Shown here: piece by piece, positions 45,893-56,728 of the stretch
How the letters are laid out: every line of letters starts with the position of its first letter
Numbering within the stretch: the first letter of the stretch is position 1
Assembly (NCBI GenBank): GCA_025506515.1
Contig: JACCIX010000715.1
Span: 1-64,000, forward strand
Reading direction: 5' to 3'
DNA length: 64,000 bases
Origin: Flaveria trinervia
Lineage: Eukaryota > Streptophyta > Magnoliopsida > Asterales > Asteraceae
Translations under genes and position numbers: made by a program
The notes under the pieces: generated by a model
Database searches by the model: none
What the model saw: the letters and a program-made list of their open reading frames with translations, nothing else
Told to the model about the DNA's origin: nothing

Positions 45893-46110
45893 TTTCAGTT
45901 CAAAAACAATTTAGTTCAAGCTTTTAAAAGTTTTAAACAGACCACAACAAACTCAATGAAAACCAAGAGAAGATCTCAGGATGAATGATCAGAAACAGAA
46001 AATTCAATCTCTATAACCGTTTCTTGCAATAACAAAAGCTAATTCAATCAAACTTAGATCTTGAATAGCAGTTTCAATGATCAATTATTAGATCGATCAA
46101 TGATTAACCT
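45893..46110 (-). other. Leader of element 4
   Basis: A 218-bp untranslated leader between PBS and gag. I see no frame and only loose copies of the family motif. Confidence 0.7.
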
Positions 46111-46122
46111 GCTCTGATACCA
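46111..46122 (-). other. Primer binding site of element 4
   Basis: The minus strand reads TGGTATCAGAGC, a 12-base match to the initiator-Met tRNA 3' end, two bases after the LTR. Confidence 0.95.
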
Positions 46123-46124
46123 TT

Positions 46125-46996
46125 TGACAGGATCAGTGATCACAAGTTTGATGTATTAGGATTAAAGCAGCGGAATACAAACAAGAATTAGACAAATTGT
46201 AGCAAGCAGTCGATACTTGTATGCATTAAGAGCGCATACGGTTATAGGGAGAGAATATATTTCTGATTTCAAGGAATGTTTATAGATGTAGAATATTTCA
46301 ATCAAATCATTCATTCCATTCATACATATTACAATAGGTTGTCACTCCTTATATAGAGTGCAACAACACTGCTGTTATCACGGAAAGTGACAACTGGCAG
46401 ATATAATACAAAAATAACTAACTCTTAACAAACTACTGAAATGTTCACAACTACTGAGAACATATCAGAGTGTTAAGTACAAAATATAAAACTACTGAAA
46501 CTACAACGACTGAAGAACAAGCTCTTCAGTCGTTTTACAAAACTACTGAAACATAAAAATATAAAACTACTGATATCACAACTACTGAAGAAGTACTCTT
46601 CAGCAGTTGTGACAAACTACTGAGGCTTCAGTACTTGATCTTCAGACTTTGACCTTCAGGTGTTTCACCAGCTGATGACTTCAGTAGATATCATCAGCTG
46701 ATGTCTTCAGTCTTTGTCTTCAGACTTTGTACATCAGTTGTTGATCTTCAGTACTTGTAAACTCTTCAGCTGTTGTACTTCAGTACTTTGGTCTTTCAGC
46801 TTCAGCACTTGTGTTCTTCAGCTGTTGTACTTCAGCACTTTAGTTCTTCAGCTGTTGAGGTCTTCAGCATTGATCTTCAGCTGTTGAAGTCTTCAGCACT
46901 TGTCAAACTACTGATGAGGCTTTCAGCAGTTGTTGTGATACCATGTGGGACTTAGAGGTTTTCTGATCTTGGCTCATTGGTTCTTTTGGTCCAACA
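46125..46996 (-). repeat. 5' LTR of element 4
   Basis: Pairs with 34585-35452. TATA box at 46349-46356 (minus) with the motif array upstream at 46437-46935. Most differences from the other LTR are single-base indels. Confidence 0.96.
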
Positions 46997-49670
46997 TGGC
47001 CCTTATTCAGAAATCTAAGTTGAGATGGGGACAATGACTAAAACACCTATCATCACCCTAAAAACTTTAGACAATGTAGTAGATGCATAGAAGGTTTCAT
47101 CAGATACCTTGATGGTAAAATATGGTTGTGTATCGTCAATGGTCCTTACAAGCCCAAGGTTACTACACTTGGAGGAAACAGTGCCATGATCAAGAAGGCT
47201 GTTGAAGACTACTCCGATGAAGACCGGAAGAAGATGGACATAGACAACAATGCTATGCCGGCTCTTATGACTGCTATACCCAACTCCATCATGGTGGAGT
47301 TTGAGCATTGAAAGTCAGCTAAAGAGCTATTTGATGCACTGTCACAAATCTACTCTAATTGTAACGATTCCAACAAAGATTCACTCAAGCAACAATTGAG
47401 AACTTTACCTACATTGTTGAGGAGACCCTTAGCTAGCGATACTTCAGGTACATGGAACTTATTGCTTCCCTTCAGTCTATGGGAGTTACCATTGACTTGA
47501 GAGACCTCACAAGAAAGTTCATGAGTGCACTCCCAAATGAGTGGACGTTCTATTGTGTCTCCATCAAAAGGACATAAAATCTAAACTCCCTCACCATGAT
47601 TGAACTATCAGTATTCTTGATGGATACCATGTAGAGATGGAAAACAAAAAGGGGCCATCCGATGAGCAGACCCTCAAGCCTTCCTGCTAGCAACACTTTA
47701 ATGGTTGCTGAAGGCTTAAGACCCAACCAACCTTAGCAGTACATGACTTACTCTCAGCAGCCATCCTGTTCTTCAGGACCCTACATCACATTTCCTGAGA
47801 CTCCAATGTCTCAACATGCTCAGCAAGGTTCTTTCCAGTACAAATGTGCCTTTATCTCAGGAAATGGGCACTCTGGTGATCATCATTTCTGCTTTGATGA
47901 TCTAGAGTGCTTCAGCCCAGATTATGTGGGGTATGTGGACATAGTCCAACAAATAGCTCTACTTACCTACAGAGGAAAGAAGTTCTTCAAGAGAACCAGA
48001 ATGCAATTCCCTTAAAACCCAGCCAATAGCAAGTTTAGGTTTGACAAAACCAAGGCAAAGTGTTACAACTGTAACCAACTTGGTCATTTTGCTAGGAAAT
48101 GCAAGGCTCCCAAGTCAAATCCGAGAACCTCTCATGCCTCCACACAAGCCTCTACACCTAAATCCCCCGGGAAGTCAACTGAAACAGTAGCTGTAGCTCA
48201 AGAAGTTGACTAGAGGTTTATAGTACTGGATGTGACTCCTTCTCAAGCACTCATGGCTCGAACAGATGACAACAAGGTATATGAACATCTCTGTACTCCA
48301 GCTTGTATTTCTAAGGTAAAACTGTATCAGGACTACAATATGAAAATTAAATATGATATTGAGTCTTTAAATATTTTAAAATCTAACTTTAAAAGAGCTA
48401 AATCTGACTATCAAAGAAAAATTGAAGAGCTAGAAAAAACTGTGTCTCTTTTAAAACATGAACACAAACTACAAGACTCAAATAAAGGATTTAATATCCA
48501 AATTGTCTGAGGCTTAAGCCCAGCTTGTCATAGCTGAGGCTCAAGCCAGGAAGCATGCTCTCTCAGAGAAAAACTTCCAAGCCATCCTTGCATCATCCTC
48601 TCACTCAAAACTTTGTTATCAAAACAAAGGTGGGTTGGGGACCAATGAAACTACTCTACCACACTCTTATGAGTCTATTAGACAACCAAGATGTGGTACT
48701 AAAGATCAAGAGGTTCCATCTGTTGACCTACCTTCTCATGAGTCAAAGAATGATGCAAGTATGGTGACTATCACAGGGAAGATCTAGGTAGACCCTACCC
48801 CTCTTATTAGTGATGACCAACCTCTTACCACCCAGGCCAGAAGAAACCGAGCTAAGGTAGCTAGAAAAACTACCAAGAAAGTAGCTGAATCAAAGCTGAG
48901 GATTGACCCAAAGCAAAAGCTTGTGTTCATCTCAGCTGGATTCCAGGTGGTGGGAACTTCTGAAGCTGGAAAAGTGTGAAGTACCAGCACACCTATCCAA
49001 CAAAAAGGATCAGAAGGGAAAAGGAAAGATCACTATTGAAGACAAGAAGACCAAGAAACAACAACCTTCACTTTCCCAGAAGGTTAACATTGCATGCATA
49101 ATATGTGGTCTGCAAAACTAGATAGCCAAAGATTGTTATTACAATCATGCTAGCAAACATTACGCAAATAATGTTAAGAAAGAAGGAGTCAGGGAAGGTT
49201 TCTCATTTGGACCCTATCTTATGGTTCAAGTGATGAAAAAGGGAAAGACTGTTTTCGAAGCAAGGTTGTGTTTGGAAGAAAATCCTTCTTCCGAAGGGAA
49301 AATGGCTTCGGAAGCTAAAACTATGAACACTGAGAAAGCCAAGAGAGTCCTATTGAAACCATCCCAGAAGAAGTCTGCTTCAAAAGAGAAGGTGGTAAAG
49401 GCCTCTTCCAAGAAGAAAGAAGCTTCGGAAGAATGCCATGCAGCTCAAGCTTTAAGAAGCTCATCCTCTATGATCAACCAAGAGATGGAATGGAAGATCA
49501 ATGTAGATGCTACAGCCCAATCCTCATCTTCACAAACATTAATCGAACCCCATGCATTAATTTTGGTATAATAAAATCCTCATTGGAACACCCAAGACTA
49601 ACATGGCTTGGGTTTCCAATAAAAACGAACTTTTTCACCTTATGTGCAGGGACATCCATATGACAAGAAC
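46997..49670 (+). pseudogene. gag: Gag of element 1
   Basis: Gag starts at ATG 34579 and is resumed here after element 4. The UBN2-type domain is in 47120-47480 (VNGPYKPKVTTLGG, KKMDIDNNAMPALM) with stops. Knuckle 1, CYNCNQLGHFARKC, is at about 48062-48103, followed by a Lys/Glu coiled coil (48300-48500). A second knuckle at 49097-49138 has a stop in place of its histidine. CTTCCGAAG words occur in the C-terminal part (49288-49296, 49306-49314), giving S-E-A peptides as in element 2. Many frame breaks show that this is the oldest gag here. Confidence 0.75.
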
Positions 49671-49865
49671 ATTAATGTGTGGATTGTAGATAGTGGATGC
49701 TCTAGGCATGACTGGGAACAAATCTCTCCTTCATCAATTTCAACATTTTGATGAAGGTACTGTTCAGTTTGGAGGTGAGGCTTGAGGATACATTTCTAGC
49801 ATTGGGAGTGTATCCAATGGCAAGTTAAAGGTTCACAAAGTACATTTTGTCAAACATCTTGAACA
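49671..49865 (+). pseudogene. pol: Protease fragment of element 1
   Basis: The signature W-I-V-D-S-G-C-S-R-H (D-S-G at 49688-49696) and part of the flap are present. Similarity to copia stops near 49865, and GAG-pre-integrase and integrase are missing altogether. The next sequence is of mitochondrial-plasmid type. Confidence 0.7.
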
Positions 49866-49884
49866 CAAAAGGCATATATATCTA

Positions 49885-51046
49885 ATATAGTTTTGGTAAG
49901 ATGTCGCTATCGTACTGATCTTACTTCCCAAGTCTCAATATCTTTCTTTTTTTGAGACGGCCGGTTTATTAAAATCTAAGTATTTCCATAGCAACTTGTG
50001 GGGAATGATATTTCTAATTTAAAAGAAAATTTTATCATATATTGAAAAAAACTATCAAGAGTTGGTAAACGCAGGTTTACTTATGCCAAGAGCTCTATGT
50101 CATGCTAATATGAAAAAGTTAGGTGAAAACCTAAGGATATCTTACATGAATAACCAAAAAGGAATTAGGAATATCTATAGCTATGAGGAAGTCTTAATGG
50201 CTTTACACAAAGATGTGCAACGTGCTCGTTTTGAGCAAATGATTATAATGCTTTCTTCTGCATTAGAAGGATTTAAACTCTACTTACCAGTCTTTCTGGA
50301 CTTTAGAGGTAGAATCTACCGAAGCGGTCTGTTACACTTTCATGAACGAGATCTTGTCAGAAGCCTGCTCATCTTTGACAAAAAAGAGGAAAGACTTCTT
50401 GAAAAAAAAATATTAGCATACTAATGCGAGCAACAGCCTTCCATTACAAGCCATTTTCTACTTATCAAAGCGCGGAGGCCTGGTATAAAAAAGAATCATT
50501 CGTGTGGAGGCAACAGAGTCCATCTGATTTTATAAAGTTTTCAACAGGGGCTAAAACTTTCAGTTCATTTCATCTATATTATCATCCCAAAATGAAGATT
50601 ATATGAATTGTATTCCTATTACCCAAGATGCATCGTCAAGTGCCTATCAGATCATGAGTTATCTATTGTTAGATAGAGGTATGGCAACCAAAACAAATCT
50701 GATTTCTGATGGGGAGACTGATCAAATTTATGATATTTATACCCATATGCTAGATAATCTAATGGATTACATTAAATATCTCCCAGAAGAGGGAAATTCA
50801 CAAATCACTATGAGCGATGATCTGAAATCTATTGTTTTTAAGACCTTTGATCGTAAGTTAGTCAAAAGTATTATGATGCCTATCGTCTATGGAAAGACTC
50901 TTATGAGCACAGCAACAGATCTAAGAGCGGCTCTCTCCAATTACGTGACAAAACAAGATAGCTTTCTCTTGGCGGAGATCTGCTATAAATTATGGAAAGA
51001 TAGCTATAAAAACATGGATTGTTTGATCAGTCTAATCAAGATTATT
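49885..51046 (+). pseudogene. Phage-type RNA polymerase fragment, mitochondrial linear-plasmid type
   Basis: Single-subunit T7-like polymerases of this kind are encoded by linear plasmids of plant mitochondria. The frame 50023-50424 has LMPRALCHANMKKLG and the motif LDFRGRIYRSG (D-x-R-G-R-x-Y, 50299-50319). The frame 50603-51046 has ITQDASSSAYQIMSYLLLD, equal to motif A with catalytic Asp at 50627-50629. Motif B lies at 50851-50893 (RKLVKSIMMPIVYG, with the Lys and Y-G). Frame breaks occur near 50415 and 50560-50600. The N-terminus and the C-terminal H-D-x-H motif are missing; the right end is cut by element 5. D-A-S-S-S-A in place of the phage D-G-S-C-S-G points to plasmid and not to nuclear RPOT genes. 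Confidence 0.8.
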
Positions 51047-52026
51047 TGTAAGCCCCGTTCCCGGGCACCTCACAGTTGGTCATTCATTGCACATAAAACA
51101 TAATAAAACATACATTTATTTTGCAGCAGAATTTAAAACTTTCATTAATAACTAAAAACATGTCATTTCATTCATTTTCAACATTTGTTTTCATCTCAAA
51201 ACACAAAGACATGTCAAAATACGAATGCCAGCCTCAAAATGCTCCCAGTAGCTTATGCATCCATGCCTACAACTCCTCAGCATCAATAAATACCTGCCAA
51301 CTATCATGCATACAAAAGTCAACGACGCTGAGTGAGTTCTAGTTTTTTTATAATAAAATACTTTACTTTCATCAAAACCGTTCTTTACTTTATTTCAAAA
51401 ATCATACTACGCCTTACAATCATTCGTGATCATGCATCATACGTACATACAGATAAAATCATTATTATCTTCATTATTACGTTCTTCAACTTCGTTTGTT
51501 CAACGTATTACATTATCGTTCACTTCTCTTTCTAGATCTAGTCAGACTTTACCCTCTTCGTGGCACTCAGCCACGATTACTGAGGTCGAATGACAAGAAT
51601 CCTATTCAGTACATTATTACGATAATTCATTAACGTTCATTCATACGTTCATTCTTTCCATCATTATCTTTTGTTCATTACTTTTTATTACTCGAATCTT
51701 GTCTCATGCAATATCCCCGACTCATGCTTGGAAGCTGATGCTGTGCCGAGGCCTGCTCACAAACTCCCGACTCATGCCCGAAGACTGACACAACACCGGG
51801 ATACGCGACAAAGATCCCGTACGACTCAATCACAGGGATTGAACTCTATCCAAGTCTGTTGCAACACAAAGCCGCTCACCTCATTATCTCGTCTCATGGA
51901 CAAAGACCTCTGTCGAGTCTGTTGCAACACAAAGTCGCTCACCTCATACCTATGCTTGGCTTTACGCCACACCCCCGAAGTTATATGTAACTCGAGTAAC
52001 CATCATGTATTTCACCCCCAACATTA

Positions 52027-52134
52027 TGGGTAACAACACCCCCATCGAAATGGGTAACAACACCCCCACCAAAATGGGTAACAACACCCCCATCGAAATG
52101 GGTAACAACACCCCTATCAAAATGGGTAGCAACA
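52027..52134. repeat. 24-bp tandem repeat, about 4.5 copies
   Basis: The unit ATGGGTAACAACACCCCCAT plus four variable bases is repeated in phase and reads M-G-N-N-T-P in one frame. Single-base differences separate the units. Confidence 0.93.
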
Positions 52135-52599
52135 CTGAAGGTCAGTCACAAATACCGGAACCCTTGTGTGCACACTTTAGGACTTGCTGAACCTCACACG
52201 GTAAAGCTTAAGGCATTAAGAGCCGTGCACCTCTGTACATATTCCTTGCAAGCCTTTTTATACTTTCTCATTTATTAATGCATGCATTCTATCATTATGT
52301 TCCTCTTTTCATATCTTCCACTTTACGTTACATAATACTTTCATTACATTCATTAACGTTCAACGCAAAGCCAAGGAAAGACATACATACATAATAAGGA
52401 ACATACATAATCATAAACATACACCATCATCAATACAGGCACATCATGTCCAAATTGGGGGCATGGGACCTTCCAGGCGCATGAGCATCAAACATAACCA
52501 GGCCTATATCCCCATATTACCCCTTAAAATCACTTAGAAAACCTCAAGTCCAAATTGGGCGCATGGGACCTTCTAGGCGCATGAGCATAAAAATTCTAA

Positions 52600-53105
52600 A
52601 TGTAAAACACTCTGGGCGGACGAGCACTATTTGGGCACTTCTGCCCTATTCAGGCGCTTTACCACTATGCAGGTGCATCAACACTTAGCCGTTTCAATCA
52701 CTTTGGACGCATAGCACTATTTAGGCGCGTGGCACTGTTTAGGTGCATGGCACTATTTAGGCGGATGGCCAACACTTGGGCGCATGGCCAACACTTAGGC
52801 GCATGGCCACACTTGGGCGCATGGCCAACACTTAGGCGCATGGCCAACACTTAGGCGCATGGGCCACTGTTTAGGCGCATGGCCAACCCTTGGGTGCATG
52901 GCCAACACTTAGATGCATGGGCCACTGTTTAGGCGCATGGCCAACCCTTGGGCGCATGGCCAACACTTAGACGCATGGCCAACATGCTGGGCGCATGGGC
53001 CACTGTTTAGGGGCATGACCCACTCTTGGGCACATGGCCAACACTTAGGCGTCTGGCCACTCATGATGGATGCATGGGCCACTATTTAGCTGCATGAGCC
53101 ACTGT
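52600..53105. repeat. Degenerate minisatellite, unit CTTAGGCGCATGGCCAACA
   Basis: About 20 units of about 19 bp, densest at 52760-53060, with the edges decaying to words like TATTTAGGCGCGTGG. It lies inside the long LTR of element 5. Confidence 0.9.
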
Positions 53106-53763
53106 TCATGTTTATCAAAACATTCTGAAATATTTTCTATGTTATCAACATCACCCGATTACCATTCTAATCATACCCAAACACAGATCTAACATACCAA
53201 GGCCATCTAAGCATGCTAATCATCATCACTAACCCATAATCATCAGTATAACATACATACATACATACATCGTTTCAAACATAAAGCTGTAAACCCACAG
53301 TTTCTTTCAAAATGTTTACTTAGTATGCATAATAGCCCCAAACTAGTTGAAAATCAGTAGAAGAGGGGTTCTAGAAACTCACCTTGAGCAGCCTTTGAGA
53401 GACACACTTCAAGTTCGAGACCCACCTTCGATTCAGCTCTTGAATCCTGAAAACAAACACTAAACAACCAGAACTTCGGTCAAGAACTTGAAACCCAGCT
53501 GAAACTGAGCTCAAATAAGAGAAGACTTAACTTTGAAGCTGCTTCTTCCACTTTCTCTCTCTAGAACCGGGGCTCTCTCTCTTCTTTCTTCCTCCGAGAG
53601 CAAAAGCAGCTTTCTGCTTTGATATGGTGACCATGCCCCTTAAATCCTAAAATAATAAGGTTTTGTACTTTGTACACTTTATCCCCCTCCACTTGTGCAT
53701 AATTTCTATTCTTTCTATTTACTTTTCTTTTCCTTCCGTTAAATAGAAATTCGGGGTGTTACA

Positions 53764-53779
53764 AGTCTACCCCCCTTAA
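53764..53779 (-). other. Polypurine tract of element 5
   Basis: The minus strand reads TTAAGGGGGGTAGACT directly before the 3' LTR. Confidence 0.75.
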
Positions 53780-54587
53780 AGAGGTTTTGTCCCCGAAACC
53801 TGTCGTTTCTCGAACAGTTATGGGTAACACTATCTTACCTCTTCTTTGATCTTGCACTTAAACTTAGATCCCTCTAGGCTTCACTGCACCCGCACAAGTT
53901 AAACCATTATCCTCTTTAGCCTATTCCCTTCTTCTTATTAATAATAGCCACTAGTTGCTTCTTGTGGTTGGATACTTTGTCCACCTCAGTGTTCTCTAGT
54001 AGCATGATCATATCCATATCGGTTGAGCTCTTTCTTAGACGAGATGCATGGACCATCAGATGAATTCACTTAACTCATCGGGTAGCTTCAGTCGATGTGT
54101 CACTTCTCCTACCTGAGCAACAATTAGGAATGACCTTCTACACTTTAATATTAGCTTTACTCGATTCCAAACCAAGCAATCTGCTTTCTTGGTCGAAGCC
54201 TTCCTCATACTTCATTGTCGTAGATCGTCACCGAACTCTGGTTGTGCATGGTTGAGCAATTCATCTTCTTGCAACACTTGGGGTTTGAGTCATAGATTGC
54301 TGATTAACTCACCTGGAGATGCATGTCTACCTACCTATGTCTGTCTTGAACAGCCTAGCAGAAACAAGCTCTCTCTCTTAATTCTATCGCGTAATCCTCT
54401 AGGGCATTAGGTAACCTGGTAGACATACCAATAGCAATTCTTACATCGAAGGGCTCATCGATCTTCCTACCCCTAACGTGCAACATTACAGAAAAATAGC
54501 AACAACAAAACTACTACCAGCGTCACAATTAAAGCATAGATGCATAAATCTAAACTTGCAAGAACGTACCTGACGTTACCTCGGAGT
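53780..54587 (-). other. Non-coding interior of element 5 in place of pol
   Basis: Only about 0.8 kb separates the end of gag from the PPT, far too short for a gypsy pol (over 3 kb). I see no RT or integrase motif on either strand. Confidence 0.7.
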
Positions 54588-55901
54588 CTAACCTAGCCTC
54601 CTCTCAGTCATAGCGAAGGCTCTATCCTTCACCCTCTGTTCTCCTTCCTCGTATTGGAGCTTCCTCCGATCTTCTTCACTCCCCAAACCTTCTGCCCTCG
54701 GCTTCTTGCAATCCCTGCTCATGTGACCTTCCTCACCATAGGAATAACACCTCCCCATACTGCAGTTCTTCGCCACATGTCCGGTCCTCCCACAACGAAA
54801 CAAACATTGCCCCTTAATCTACATTACTTGGGGTGCCTGTGTCCACACTTGTCACACTTTTTTGACCCCTCACCAGTTATGACCACACGCTGATCATCCA
54901 CTCGTGCACCTTTGCCACCTGGAGCGGCTCCGCTACGTCCCAATCGCTGCCCGTTCTATTCTTGATCACCCTCTCCTTTCTTGCTACTTTCAGTCACCGT
55001 CATAGATCTTTCATCATAAAACCTCCCCGCCAAATCAACCGCCAACCTAAACGTGCTTGGTCGGGCAGCGATCATGTGCCTACGGATGTCCGCCGGCAAG
55101 CCCTCAATGTGCCTCTTGATCTTTCGTGAAATAGGTGTCACCTGATCCGGCACCAGACGTGCCATCTCGTTGAATTTCACGATATATTGCTCATGTGTCA
55201 TCGTGCCTGCCTCCAGCTGCAGGAACTCCCTCTCAACTTTATCCATCTCATGATAAGGACAGAACTCCTCAATCACCAGCCTTTTCAACTCCGGCCATCT
55301 CATCCTTCCGATAGCCCTACTTCCCTCAACTTGGGTAATATTGTCCCACCAACACAAGGCTGAGTCCACAAAAGAGTGGGCAGCAAACTTTACTTTCTGA
55401 TCCTCCCGGCACTCGCTAATATTCAATACCGCTTCCATCTCTCTCACCCATCAGTGAGCAGCAGCAGCAGTGCTGTTTCCATCAAAAGTTGGGGGCTTGC
55501 ATCGTTGAAACGCCCCAAAGTTACAGCCTTGTGCCACCTCCAACGCATGCTCTTTCTCTTCTTTCTCTTCGTCATCGAAGAAAACCGTTTAGTCTTGGGT
55601 CGTCTCCTTTCGCCTGAAGGTCTACCCCTTTCCTGTCTCTCCTCATCTCTAATAGCCTTTATAACTTTGGTCACCACAGACGGTAGGATCGTCTGCATGA
55701 CCTGATGCACTTTCTCCCTGACTACCTCTCTCATCAAGGCCCTCTAATTAGCATTCTCATCACCGCCCTCCTAATAAGGGGTCTCGGGTTCTTCATGAGC
55801 TACTCTTTCAGCCCTAGACCTCCTCTTGTGACCCGTGGTTTAGCACCACGTCCACCGCCACCTCCTCCTCGTGAAGCTTTCAAAGATCTACCACTAGCCA
55901 T
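54588..55901 (-). pseudogene. gag: Ty3/gypsy gag (element 5)
   Basis: It starts near 55901 (M-A-S-G-R-S) with a Gly/Arg-rich head. 55737-55444 has basic charged sequence. 55447-54956 holds the retrotransposon gag domain (SALCWWDNITQ, MRWPELKRLVIEEF, LEAGTMTHEQYIVKFNEMA). 54803-54588 has two zinc knuckles: the first (G-R-T-G-H-V-A-K-N-C) has an extra residue between its cysteines, and the second, CYSYGEEGHMSRDC, has Tyr for the second Cys. Frame breaks are near 55750 and 55445, and others precede the knuckles. Confidence 0.8.
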
Positions 55902-56258
55902 CTTCTAACACACTATAAGATTCAAACACTAACGCAGTCATTCAAGGTAATAACTCAGTTTATGTCAAGTATGGTAAGTCCCTAATTACAGTGGCCAGTT
56001 GTGATTAGCACTTACTTTACTCTTCATACCCCAAGCATCTCCTATCCTGACTTAATCAGTATCTAAATCTGCACAATAGCACACAGGCCACATAACATGC
56101 GCACATAATGCTGGTTAATGTTAACTTACTATAAACGTTTACATAAAACCTTTACATGCAGGCACGTAGCTACTAGGACATGCATCCCTTTCCTTTTAGT
56201 CCCATTCTCAGTTTAAGATTAGGTTTTCAAAATATTTACCCAATTCACTTAAACTTTT
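55902..56258 (-). other. Leader of element 5
   Basis: About 360 bp between PBS and gag, without a frame and without notable repeats. Confidence 0.65.
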
Positions 56259-56270
56259 GCTTTGATACCA
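56259..56270 (-). other. Primer binding site of element 5
   Basis: The minus strand reads TGGTATCAAAGC, one mismatch to the initiator-Met type, three bases after the LTR end. Confidence 0.85.
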
Positions 56271-56273
56271 ACT

Positions 56274-56728
56274 TGTAAGGCCCTGTTCCCGGGCACCTCA
56301 CAGTTGGTCATTCATTGCACATAAAACATAATAAAACATATATTTATTTTGCAGCGGAATTTAAAACTTTCATTAATAACTAAAAACATGTCATTTTATT
56401 CACTTACAACATTTGTTTTCATCTCAAAACACAAAGACATGTCAAAATATGGATGCCAGCCTCAAAATGCTCCCAGTAGCTTATGCATCCATGCCTGCAA
56501 CTCCTCAGCATCAACAAATACCTGCCAACTATCATGCATACAAAAGTCAGCGATGCTGAGTGAGTTCAAGTTTTTTTATAATAAAATACTTTACTTTCAT
56601 CAAAACTGTTCTTTACTTTATTTCAAAAATCATACTATACCTTACAATCGTTCGTGATCATGCATCATACGTACATACAGATAAAATAATTATTATCTTC
56701 ATCATTATGTTCGTTAACTTCGTTCAAT
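56274..56728 (-). repeat. 5' LTR of element 5, truncated
   Basis: Closely matches 51047-51505 and ends abruptly in CTTCGTT at about 56728, where copia sequence of element 1 begins. About 2.2 kb of LTR is missing, so the native promoter region may be lost. Confidence 0.85.

Larger units (their letters stand above)
34585..46996 (-). mobile_element. Family-Z copia retrotransposon (element 4)
   Basis: LTRs 46125-46996 (5' on minus) and 34585-35452 are about 870 bp, TG...CA, with a perfect target site duplication TGGCC (34580-34584 and 46997-47001). Removing it rejoins the gag start of element 1 (ATG at 34579-34581). It is 12.4 kb with the order LTR, PBS, gag, protease, integrase, RT, RNase H, motif array, TATA, accessory gene, PPT, LTR. 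The LTR pair shows about a dozen small differences, so the insertion is recent. Confidence 0.97.
51047..53763 (-). repeat. 3' LTR of element 5, about 2.7 kb
   Basis: The left end is set by the match to 56274 onward and the right end by TTACA directly before a PPT. It has the terminal inverted repeat TGTAA/TTACA. It holds a 24-bp tandem repeat (52027-52134) and a long degenerate minisatellite (52600-53105). Open frames in it are products of these repeats. Confidence 0.75.
51047..56728 (-). mobile_element. Gag-only Ty3/gypsy-like element with very long LTRs (element 5)
   Basis: On the plus strand the left LTR is 51047-53763 (TGTAAG...GTTACA). Then PPT, a 2.5-kb interior with gag only, a PBS at 56259-56270, and the right LTR from 56274. 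The right LTR matches 51047 onward for about 455 bp and then stops at about 56728, so it is truncated and no target site duplication can be checked. No protease, RT, RNase H or integrase is seen. It resembles the TR-GAG class of non-autonomous elements known in plants. Confidence 0.8.

Noticed and set aside
50023..51046. Polymerase fragment as part of a nuclear RPOT gene
   Set aside because: Motif A reads D-A-S-S-S-A, typical of linear mitochondrial plasmid enzymes; nuclear RPOT and phage enzymes read D-G-S-C-N/S-G. There are no introns, although only a database search would settle it.
52005..52190. Open frame with M-G-N-N-T-P repeats as a small repeat protein
   Set aside because: It lies within the long LTR of element 5 and simply reads a 24-bp tandem repeat; no promoter or homolog is recognisable.
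52600..53105. Regular repeats as a CRISPR-like array
   Set aside because: Units are contiguous and degenerate without unique spacers, in a plant retrotransposon LTR.
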